From the NCBI GenBank assembly GCA_031772625.1, contig CM062820.1:311849840-311913839 (forward strand): DNA of 64,000 nucleotides, in the 5' to 3' direction. How positions within the stretch are numbered: position 1 is the first letter of the stretch; every line of letters starts with the position of its first letter. Below are positions 37,490 to 47,966 of this stretch, piece by piece. Both the position numbers and the translations under genes were made by a program. The DNA comes from Pinus tabuliformis. Taxonomy: Eukaryota; Streptophyta; Pinopsida; Pinales; Pinaceae. The notes under the pieces are model-generated. The model saw only the letters and a list, made by a program, of their open reading frames with translations, was not told the origin of the DNA and searched no databases.

Positions 37490-40400
37490 TGTGGCATAGA
37501 TCTTTATGCAGAAGGACAAGAGAATCAATGGTACATCGACAGCAAATTCTCCAAACACATGACATGTGAGAAAGAGAAACTTCATTCATATAATGCTTTA
37601 GAAAAAGAAAAGAATATCTCATTTGGAAATGCCACCCTAGTTGTCATTAAAGGTAAAGGTTTTGTGTTCTTGAAAGAAAAGGTTAAAGCTAGAAATGTGA
37701 TGTATGTAGATGGTTTAAAGCATAACTTGTTGAGTGTCAGTCAAATGTGTGATCAAGGAAATGAAGTTATGTTTTGATCAAATAGATGTGTGGTTCATGA
37801 GCTTGATATAAGAAAGACCGTAATCAAAGGTATAAGAAGTCAAAACAATTTATACATACTCAAAGGAGGACAACATCAATGCTATCTAAGCAAAACATAT
37901 GAAAACTAGCTATGGCATAGAAGATTGGGGCATCTAAGCTTTTCTCAAATAAGAAAAGCATGTAGGCTCAAGGCAGTCCATGATATTCTAGATATAAGCA
38001 TCCCAGAAAATACCATATGCAAACCATGTCAAGTTGGTAAGAAAACCATAGTAAATTTCAGTGAAAAAGAAGGATGAGCAAGTAAGCCTCTTCAACTCAT
38101 CCATACTGATTTGTGTGGGCCAACAAGGAAAAAGTCACCTCGTGGAGAAGAATACTTTATTTTATTTATTGATGATTTTTCCAGGATGTGTTGGATAGGT
38201 CTACTAAAGCTTAAATATGAAGCATTCGAGAAGTTTAAAGCCTTCAAAGCTTTAGTTGAAAACGAATCAGATTGAAAAATCAAATGTCTCAGATCTGATC
38301 TAGGAGGAGAATTCATATTAAATGAATTCTTTGACTTTTGTGAGCAACATGGAATAAAAAGGAAATTCTTCGTCGAGAGAACTGCTCAACAAAATGGCGT
38401 GGTGGAAAGAATGAAGATAACAGTTAAACAAATGGCTCGAGCTATGCTTGATGAATCCGCAACTCTTGCAACCTTCTAGGGTGGAGCTACATTTGCTAAC
38501 ATGACTATTCTCAACAAAGCAAATGTTCAGGTAAATAGCAATCAAACTCCATATGAACTTTGGTATGGTAAACCTCCTATTGTAAAACACTTTAGAGTTT
38601 TTGGAAGTAAGTGTTTCATTAAAAGGACTGATGAAAAACTTGGTAATTTTGAACCCAGAGCAGACGAAGGAATTCTTCTTGGTTATTCATCCAGAAGTAA
38701 AGGATACAAATGTTATAATAAAAGACTTCAGAAAATTGTTGAATGAATTGATGTTGTACTTGATGAAGAATGCAGAAATCTGGAACAAATGAAATCAACA
38801 GAGGAATATGACAATGAGGAAAATGGGGAATTCTTTCCCATATCAAATCAAAATGATATAGAGGAAGAAACCAATGAAGCACCAGAAGAAGATACTACAG
38901 ACGGGGAAAAGACTCCATCTATGTATGTTTACAAGAATCATCTAGAATCTCAAATTCTAGGAGAAAAAGGGTCTGGAGTATAGACAAAAAGAACTCTTAC
39001 AGGGACCTCAAGTTATCTAGCATTACTATCCTCCACAGAACCACAGAATGTAAATGAATCTAGCAAAGATGAATGTTGGGTTAAGGCCATGGATGAATAA
39101 ATTGACCAAATTGAAAAGAATGATACTTGGGAATTAGTTCCTAGACCTCATGATAAAAATGTTATAAGAACAAAATGGATATTTAAGAATAAGTTGAATG
39201 AAAATGAAGAAGTTATTAGAAACAAGGCAAGACTTGTTTTTAAATGGTATGCTCAACAAGAAGGTACAGATTTTGGAGAAACATCTGCACCTCTTGCCAG
39301 ACTTGAAGCCATAAGAATGCTTCTTGCTCTTTCCATTTTTCGAAAATTCAAAGTATATAAAATGGATGTAAAATCAGATTTTCTTAATGGAGATTTAGAA
39401 GAAGAAGTTCATATTGAGCAACCAGAAGGATTCATTCTAGGAAATGATGCCAAACTCATATGCAAGCTCAAAAAGGTGCTTTATGGTTTGAAACAAGCTC
39501 CAAGGGATTGGTATTACCGTCTTGAAAAATATGTACAATAACAAGGCTTCACAAAAGGTTCTGCAGATATCAACTTATACACAAAGATTGAAGATGATAA
39601 AATGCTAATTATTGTTGTTTATGTTGATTATGTCATCTTTGGTATCAATGAAGAATCTATGAGCCAGAATTTTGTTTTGGTAATGCAGCAAGAATTTGAA
39701 ATGTCCTTACTTGGTGAACTTAATTATTTTCTTGGTCTACAAGTTCAACAAACAAAAGATGGTATTTTTCTTTCAAAAACCAAATATCTCAAGTAGATCT
39801 TGAAGAAGTACAAAATGGAAGATTCTAAACCATATGTACTCCAATGGTAACAGGATGCAGTCTCAGTTCTGACAATGAATCACCAATAGTAAACCAACCA
39901 ACTTACATATCTATGATTGGAAGTTTTCTTTATCTTACAGGTACCAGGCTTGGTATCATGCATGCAGTAGGAATTGTTGGAAGGTTCCAAGCAAATCCAA
40001 AGGAATCACATCTTCAGGTAATTAAGATAATTTTCAAATATCTTCAAGGAACTCAAGACTTTGGACTATGGTATCCTAAAGATACAGATCTTACTCTTCA
40101 TGCATATACATATGCAGATTGGGCAGGAAATGTTGATGATTAAAAGAGAACTAGTGGAGGAGCATTCTATATGGGTTCACAGTTGGTGTCTTGGTTCACC
40201 AAGAAACAAAGTTCAATTGCCTTATCTACAGCTGAAGTAGAATATGTGGTTGTTCCATCTTGCTACACACAATTAATTTGGATAATGCAAGCATTGCAAG
40301 ACATTCAAATCACATGTACTCCACCCATCTCCATTCTATGTGATAATACAAGTGCCATTAGTATTTCAAAAAACCCTACCATGCACTCCAAGACCAAGCA

Positions 40401-40575
40401 CATACCCATTCAGTACCATTTTCTACAAGAACAAATGCTTGAAGAAAAGGTTAAATTGGAGCATGTTCCCTCCAAAGAGCAGGTTGTTGATATATTCACC
40501 AAACTGCTTCCCAGAGAAACATTTGAATATCTCAAACAAAAGTTGGGAGTAGTTGCCACATCATTCTCTTGTTAA
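37490..40575 (+). pseudogene. Copia pol: protease, integrase, RT, RNase H, broken
   Basis: The protease motif reads WYIDSKFSKHMT (37532-37565), with the active-site Gly replaced by Lys. GAG-pre-integrase and the HTDLCGP, RSDLGGEF and NGVVER motifs follow. All three integrase acidic codons (38107, 38297, 38405) remain. Reverse transcriptase spans about 39100-39850 (WIFKNKLN, YKMDVKSDFLNGDLEEEV, LYGLKQAPRDWY), but its catalytic box reads YVDY because the second Asp codon is TAT at 39629-39631. RNase H (TYADWAGN, SWFTKKQSSIALSTAEVEY) ends at the stop at 40573-40575. Stops lie near 37777, 37907, 38078, 38274, 38478, 38744, 39098, 39539, 39796 and 40141. This is a dead copy of the replication and integration enzymes. 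Confidence 0.92.
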
Positions 40576-41389
40576 ATCCATTTTTTCAGAGGAAGGTTCT
40601 TATACACAAGTTTCTATGGTTGCATAAGCATATATGTTTTTCTGACAGAAAAATAGTGGGCCAGACTTTGATGTGGGTGCTCAGTCAAATATTGATGATT
40701 ACAATCTAACAATATGCTTTGTTCATTTATTTTTATCGAACTAACAAAGATGCCTTGATGAATGAATTGTTGACAATTCACAGGTAGCACAGGTAGAGGT
40801 GGAGCATTAACCTTCACTCACATTCTGCATTGTTGGCATTATGATTGCTGAGTTAAGCTATGGTTTCAAATATTTATATCATTTGTTGCATAAGTCATGT
40901 AAACATCTAGGCTGTGATATGTCTCCTTCTATCATACTCTATGTTTGAATTATTCCTATTGGATATATGATGTAATTTGTATCCCCACTATGCTTGGGAT
41001 GGATGATGTAATAATTGTTGTATTTCAGTCATGTATAAACAATTGGTATATCCCCACTTGGTTGGGTGGATGAGTCAAATGTGGTGTATCCCCACTTGGT
41101 TGAGTGATTGATGTATGTATGAGTCATTGGTCTTAGGAAGGTCATACTCACTTATTTGAGTTATATATTCATGTTATTCTTTTGAAACATATCTCAGTCG
41201 AATCTGCATGTACTCAGGGGGAGCATGGACAACATAATGTATATCAAAGGGGGAGAGTATCCTGGTCCACCCTTTGCCCTTGATGTCAAAGGGGTAGATT
41301 ATTTTGGTGTTGCTTTTTATCTCTAAAATTTTTTACAGCTTGTAGTAATCAAATCCAACATGGTTGCCATCCAGTCCAAAGGGGGAGAT
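40576..41389 (+). other. Copia 3' untranslated region with repeated polypurine tracts
   Basis: No coding motif is seen. Four purine-rich tracts of the AAAGGGGGAGA type occur near 41214-41223, 41245-41256, 41287-41297 (GGGGTAG variant) and 41378-41388. The last directly precedes the 3' LTR. Short repeats built on CCCCACTTGGTTG lie at 41040-41105. Confidence 0.8.
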
Positions 41390-41428
41390 TGTTGGCATTA
41401 TGATACAAGTGTTGTCCTTGATGGCAAC
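41390..41428 (+). repeat. First 39 bases of the copia 3' LTR
   Basis: TGTTGGCATTATGATACAAG and the following bases match the 5' LTR start, then stop abruptly at GATGGCAAC. The remainder resumes beyond the nested element at 49926. Confidence 0.93.
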
Positions 41429-43361
41429 TAATGGGCCTCTAAATTAGACATAAATTAAGGCCCATGCCTATAAATTAAACATAAATTAAGACCCATGACC
41501 ATCCTTCAGCACATTAAACCTATCTTTCTGCATTAGATAATGTATTTTTAACTTTAATATATTCATTATGAAGGTTTATGAATAATTGCATATTTGTACT
41601 TAATATTATTTATTTTTGTGGAATATTATGAGAATATTGGGTAGATTATGAAGATTTGGAGGAGGAGATAATTTAAGGACTTGTTCCCTACTATAGGAGG
41701 ATCAATAATAAATAATAAATCAACAAGATATTATGGAATTATGGCACATATTGTGGAACTCCAATGATTGAGAAAACCTAGGAATGTGTTCCCTGCCATT
41801 TAATGCAGATTCCTAGTATTGGGGACCAGATCCACTAATCAAGGGATTTTGGTGGGGAAAGCTTCCTCAATTCATGGGGAATGATTCCTAATAATTTTTT
41901 ATAGGCACCAAGTCAAATTTTCCTCTAGGGATAGATTTTCATTAGTGTTATTGTGGAGAGAACTTGTATTTTTGCAGCTCTGTTGTATTTTCTTGCAAGG
42001 ATGTAATTGTGTGGATGAAAATAATGAAGATTGGTGTCATATTCAACTTCTAAATCCTGTCTTCCTCCATAGGCCTCTGAGTTTCCTTGGGCTTCACCAT
42101 CCTAGGAGCCTCAAAGCCCTTTTGTATCATTTTATTTCCTTCTTTTCACTTCTTATTCACATGCATCTCTTGTTTATATTTATTTCTATTTCTGCATTTA
42201 GTATTTTTTATTTCTTGTTGTAGGATTGAGTTAAATGGTTGATGTAAGTTCTTTTCAGGATCAAAATAATTATTTCATCCTTGTAAAATCTTTGGAAGTT
42301 CATAGTAATCATTGAGCTTCTTGAATTAGTCTTCATATTCCCAAATCTAGATTTATGAAACTCCTTTGTGGCAAAGAATAGTAAATTTATGCTATTTGTT
42401 AGAGCATTCTAATGAGCTTCAATTGAGTTGGTTCCACTTGAATTAGATCATAAAATAATTCTATTTAATAACAAAAATAACCCCATTTCATTTTCACTTG
42501 ATTAGGTTAGGCATTTTTTAGATTTACTAGCTCACTAGTTCTCAAATTTCTAGATTTTCTACTACTAATGTTTTCTATTTCTTAACATGGGTTAAAAGAG
42601 GTGTTTTTGAGTGATTCAACTTGGAATGGGGACCCAAGGCATCCTAGTTAATAACAAAATTTGTCCCATCCAATTTCGATTTTATTTTCTTGGTCATTCG
42701 ATGAATTATATTTTAGTATAGTAAATCTGTAACATCCTGTAGTAAATCAAGGGATCCTGTAGGAAATCAGTGTAGCATCCTGTAAGAAAGTTTGTTTTGA
42801 GCCCGAATTGAGAAAAACCATCATTGAAACTAGGATTATGCCTCTACTTGATCTCCATGCCATCAAGACCATTTTAACCCTCTTGCTCCACACTTGTCTG
42901 CCCTTCCAAAGATCAAGGAAAGATTAACATTTGCATTCATAAAGAAAAGAGATTTAAAAAATAAGTTCTTTTATATTTACACATGCACATAGTAGATAGT
43001 ACTCTCTAGATCAGATTTCATGCTCAGTTAGTCTAAATTATCACATGTGATAAATAAGGTTATTCTAGGTTTCTTTTACATTTATTTCATGATCTTTATG
43101 CAATTAGAATAGGTTTCTTTCCTTGTACTTTCTTTCTCGCAATAGGTTAAGGTTCATTTTCAACATTTCATTTTCTGCAATTAGTTTAGGATTTGACTTT
43201 AGTACATGCACTCCATTACATCATGACAACAAAGGAAGGACACATTGTATGTTGCACATATAGTGTCAATACCACTTAAGTTTGTACGAACCCTGGGTTG
43301 ATAATTAAAGTCGATAGCCTTGGGAGTTGCAACATTTTTGTTGCAATACCGAGGCTCATCA
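41429..43361 (+). repeat. 5' LTR of the gag-only element (1,933 bp)
   Basis: It starts TAATGGGCCTC (the partner LTR starts TGATGGGCCTC) and ends GAGGCTCATCA just before the primer-binding site. It aligns along its whole length with 47967-49925. It contains three units of a 20-25-base CATCCTGTAG repeat at 42730-42790. Confidence 0.92.
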
Positions 43362-43365
43362 CTTT

Positions 43366-43384
43366 TTGGCGTCGTTTCTGGGGA
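43366..43384 (+). other. Primer-binding site of the gag-only element
   Basis: TTGGCGTCGTTTCTGGGGA resembles the TGGCGCCGTTGCCGGGG site common in Athila-type elements, which is complementary to a tRNA 3' end (tRNA-Asp in Athila), with a few changes. Confidence 0.78.
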
Positions 43385-43642
43385 GGTGTCAAAGTATGCA
43401 TTGTTTTCTTCTCTAGTTGATTCATTTCTTTTCACTTTTTGCAAAAGCAAAATATTTGCATTAGCCATATTTCATTTCAAAAATAGAAAAGTGCACTGCG
43501 TTAGTGTTTTCATCGAATCATAAAAAAAAAAAAACAAAAACAAAAATTCTCCAAAACCAACCCACCCCCCCCCCCCCCCCATTTGATCATGTGGTGCAGT
43601 AAGAACCACATCACCATTCACTTTTACAGGTAGAAGAAGAAG

Positions 43643-45040
43643 ATGGAAAAGAATGTAGAAGAAATGGATGGAGATGATGACAATGAGGAAGATCCTCTCG
43701 GATTTCACCTTCAAGATACTGATGGTAGTGTGCACATGAAGAACATACCTCCATCTTTTCTTCCAAAATTTCATGGTCTAAGGTCAGAGGATCCGGAAAT
43801 CCTTCTCTTTGAATTTGAAATTGTTTGTAGATCTTATGGTTACTTATTAAAAACTCAAAAACTGAGATTGTTTCTCGCAAAATTGAAGGATAGAGATCTT
43901 AAATGTTTCATGAGTTTAGGGACTAATTCAATAAGATATGGAATGATATGCAAAAGATATTTCTAGAAAAATATAAAGGTCATAACCTTAAAGAATAAAT
44001 ATTTAGAATGAATCAAAGAGAATATGAGAGTCTAGAGGATTTAATAGAGAGGTTCATGTATAATGTTAAGAGGGGAAACCTACATCATTTAAGATCTGAC
44101 AAACTAAAAAGCCTCTTACTTAGAAAAATTAGGGATGAGTGGATTGATATTCTTGATCTCATGAGTAGAGGTGATGTATATCAATTATCTTTTGAAGAAA
44201 TTTGTGAAACATGCAAACACATATCAAGAAGAAAGTTAAGAGTAAGTTAATTAGCATCAAGATCGGTAAGTCAAGCTAAACTTGGAAATTTGTTTGATGA
44301 CTTTAAAACAAAAATTCTTAGCAATCTCACCGAACAAGTAGAAATATTAAGAATACAAAATGAGAAAAAAGAAGATGATGATATTTGTGTTGTCCATACA
44401 AAATCACATGATGTTAAATATTTCTCCTCATCACCAAGGTTGAAGGAAGTTCACCAAGAGGATAATGGAGCAAGACAATTGCCAATGAAAATATGTTATG
44501 TAGCTCCAAGAGGACCATGGCAGCCTATTCAGTCTTATATGATGCAAAAGCCTAATTCATAATTTCAAGGTTATGCATATCCACCTCAAAGTAATTGGAA
44601 CACACCCTTTCCCTGGCAACATTGGCCATCTCAACCCCAAAACCAATCTTGGCAACAAGGTTGGCAAGGAACTTATGGGAGCCATCCAAAATATCCTCAT
44701 TATTTTCCTCAATATCCTCCATACCCAACTCCCTGTTATCCTTACCATTCACCTCCACCACAACCACAACCCCAACCACATCCATCTAAAATATACACTC
44801 CCACTCAACTACCTGTACCACCATTTCCAAACCCACACATGGAAGTAGCTCAACCCACTTATAATGCCGAGGTACAACACTTCCAAGCATATCCCCTTGA
44901 GCTCAATCGTATTCACCATAGCTCAGGAAGAGTATGAAAAAAAAAGATTATCTTGATATCATTGAAGGACTACATCCAGAAGAAGAAGATTCGAAAGAGA
45001 AGATCAAAGAATCATGGGTTGCACTTGATGAAGAGTAGAC
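43643..45040 (+). pseudogene. Athila-like gag with Pro/Gln/aromatic-rich tail
   Basis: The ATG at 43643 opens an acidic N-terminus followed by the gag core (NIPPSFLPKFHGLRSEDPE, FLAKLKDRDLKCFMSL). A frameshift near 43940 leads to REYESLEDLIERFMYNVKR (44014 on), then LSNLTEQVEIL. A TAA at 44560 interrupts the frame, which then stays open to 44938 and encodes a striking Pro/Gln/Trp/Tyr-rich stretch (FPWQHWPSQPQNQSW and PQYPPYPTPCYPY). A slipped A-run near 44937-44945 precedes KKDYLDIIEGLHPEEED, typical of the region after gag in Athila elements. No CCHC knuckle was found. With a pol partner in trans, such a gag could package the element RNA. Confidence 0.82.
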
Positions 45041-45471
45041 ATCAAAATCAGAGATTAAGAAAGCTCCCTCATGGTTACCATCAAATCCTCCATGTATTCA
45101 AGAGATCAATCAACAAAAAGAGGAAGAGTTGAAGGTCATGGTAGAATAAGACATCCAAGATGGTCCAAATCAGCAAGTGGACCAGAGGCATCACAACTAT
45201 ATTGAAATATGGTTCTAGACAGTCACTAAGTTGCAGCAATACTCTCTTCTTCAATTGTGTTTGATAACATCAAAGTCAAAGCATTTGATCACTCAAATTC
45301 AGGTACATGTCAACGCATACATTTCATGCCTACACATCAGTGTTTCTGTCTTCTTGATGGGAAAATGGATCCATTGGAAGTATTCTTATACTTGAAAGTG
45401 TTTTTGTTTTTCAAGTAGAGTAGGGTCGAAAAAAAAAATGAAAAATAAGAGAAAAATCAAAAATCTCAGGT

Positions 45472-45650
45472 GAAAACCTCCTTGGAGGTGCCTCAAATTG
45501 GCTCATTTATTGAAAACCTCCATGAGACGGTCAATGGGTTCGAAAAAAAGAAAAAAAGAGGAAAAAAGAAAAGATCCTAGGTGAAAACCTCCTTTGAGGC
45601 GCCTAGGCAGACCTACTAGTTGAAAACCTCCTTGAGGCGGCTAGTAGGCC
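45472..45650 (+). repeat. Duplicated palindromic GAAAACCTCC repeats
   Basis: GAAAACCTCC occurs at 45472, 45512, 45583 and 45622. Each is followed within a few bases by GAGG or GAGA, giving small imperfect hairpins (CCTCC-TT-GGAGG). The spacing (40, 71, 39) shows a bipartite unit duplicated with a period of about 110 bp, with purine-rich AAAAAG linkers. Confidence 0.8.
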
Positions 45651-46010
45651 TAGAAGAAAAAAAAGGAAAAAAATAAAAAAAATTGTGCTTCATGTATCTC
45701 TCTGATGAATGCATGTACTCTCCAACATCTGCAAGCAACAAAAACAAGTTGGTACCAAAAGAAAAATTGGTCAAGCCTAGTCAAAAGAAGTCAAATTTTG
45801 ACTTTCTCCTCCTTTGCTCAAATGCTCCAACAAGGCCAAGGCCATGCCAATCCATCACCCTCATCTATTTTCACCATCCACCGATCATTCTCGAGATTCT
45901 ACCATTCAGTTTGCTTGTTGTCCTAAAAAAATATAGGATGCTCTATTTTACTATAGGATACAAAAATACATAGAGCAAAAAAATTGTTTTTTCCATAACT
46001 TGAAAACCAT

Positions 46011-46375
46011 GCATCCAGTTGCCAAGATGTTTCAAGGGGAGATGCATATGGATGATGGTAACATGCTCAAGCAATTTCAACAAATTCGAGTGCACAATTT
46101 TTGAGAACAACATCCATCACCTACAACCATTTTTGCATCTTCTTGATATTTGTGCATCCATTTAAAAATATGTTTCATGGGGAGATGCAAATGGATGATG
46201 GTAACATGCCCAAGAAATTTCAACAAATTACAGTGCACAGTTTCCAAGAAATCAACCTCCATCACCTTCAGACATTTTTAGCTTTCTCGCAATCTGTGCA
46301 TCCATTAAACAAATTTTGTTTATGGGGAGGTGCATAATGATGATGGAAACATGCTCAAAAAGTTTCAAGTGGATC
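46011..46375 (+). repeat. About 2.5 copies of a 143-bp tandem repeat
   Basis: GCATCCA marks the unit starts at 46011, 46154 and 46298. Shared blocks are GGGGAGATGCA, ATGGATGATGGTAACATG and TTTCAACAAATT. The third unit ends after about 75 bases. Homology between units is high but imperfect. Confidence 0.85.
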
Positions 46376-47966
46376 CATTCTACCATTTGGGAGATATGGA
46401 CAAAACAAGTCGGCTACAAAAGGCTATCGTGAAAACCTACATGATTCCCTAAAAACTTATAGGATCCTATAGGAGATCCTACAGGATACAAAACAACACC
46501 TATAGGATTGGAAGTGAACAGTTTTAAAGGGAAAAACCAGAGCTTGGCTTCATCAGGCAGTGATAAGGAGACATATACAACCCTCCACATACATCAAATA
46601 AACATGACAAGGGGATTTAACAAGAGGGAACCCACCAGCACAATGAGGATTCATCGGCATCACCATCCAGTACCTGCACATCAAGGAACAACATCAGAGA
46701 AAAACACACGTAGCAAATACAAGCAATGATTTCACTCTCCAAGAAACAACATATACAAGAAGGCCATCAGGTAGGTACAGGTATGCAATATTATTGACCT
46801 ATTCTCTTGAGCATATTATAGTTATAAATTCATTGTCAATGCATGAGAGAAGAGGTTTTATAAGCTAAGGATGGGACAGTAGTCTCAACCGCCTTCAACT
46901 AGGTAATTTCAGCTCACTCCTTCACTCATGCAATATTGAAAAGTCAAATTATGAATGGTGATGATTTCAAGGAATGAGGAAGTAGTTAAAAGAAGAAATT
47001 TTTGTAAAGGCCAAAGTCACCACAACACTCCAAGCCCTCCATTGACTTCATATTCACTATCTATTCATCATTCATCCATCCCAGTTCATTCTTGAAAAAA
47101 AAACAAACAGAGAATTCTATCCATTATCATAAACATACACTACTCCCTTTGAGCCCTAACATCATCATCCAATCCCTCTTCATCATTTCTCACCACTCCC
47201 ATATAGTATGAAGACCCTGAAAGAGGAGGAATGACTAGTACAGGAAGTAAAAATGTTGCTACAAGAAGGAAGAAATGAACAAATTATGTTAAACCCCAAG
47301 ATGGCAGAGCTTAAGAGAGACCTAATAAAAGAAGAGAACTGCAAGACCATTAGGTAGTCATCTAGGCCACAAGAAAGAAGAAGAAGGAAACAAAAGGAAA
47401 TGAGGCATTCACCATCAAAACAAAACTCAAACTTTAGTGATGAAAAGATGTTTTCTAAGAGGTCTCCAATCTCTTTCTAGCTTTTGTCCAAGACCTAAAA
47501 ATGGGAAAAAGTCATGTGAGTCAAGTTGAGGGCTTGCCCTAGGCTCAGAATATCATTTATGCTCATAAAGGGTTTCTTGTAGTTTTAACAGAGTTAATTG
47601 TAGTTTTCACAGGAATTACTACAAGATGTCCTAGTCCTCATCTAAATGCATTTTGAAGGTGTTAGAGGTGTCCAATTGGCGGAACAAGGTGGTGGAACAA
47701 GGTAGCACAAGGTTGATAAGGATATGGGAGACCTTGCTAAACTAAAAAATATTCAAGAACCCATCTTGAATAAGGGCAAGAAAACAAGCTAATGGTCTCA
47801 AGAAACAATGATTTTTCTTTGCACAAATACACTTTTGGGCTTGTCCTTGCAGAACTTACAACCAAGATTCTTAATGCACACGAGAGAGGTTACCAGGGCC
47901 ATGGATGAGGCATAATGAGGTCACTAAGTTTCTCAGAGGATAAAGAACACTTTCAGCAGAGGAGTA

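Larger units (their letters stand above)
45041..47966 (+). other. Non-coding interior of the gag-only element
   Basis: About 2.9 kb lie where pol would normally be. No polymerase, integrase or RNase H motif was seen in any plus-strand frame. The region contains the two repeat blocks listed next, several A-rich runs, and TATAGGATCCTATAGGA-like strings near 46460 that recall the LTR short repeats. A purine-rich GCAGAGGAGTA precedes the 3' LTR. Confidence 0.7.

Noticed and set aside
43472..43880. Minus-strand frames across the gag start of the pol-less element
   Set aside because: They are antisense shadows of gag and of the poly-C leader (Gly-rich run).
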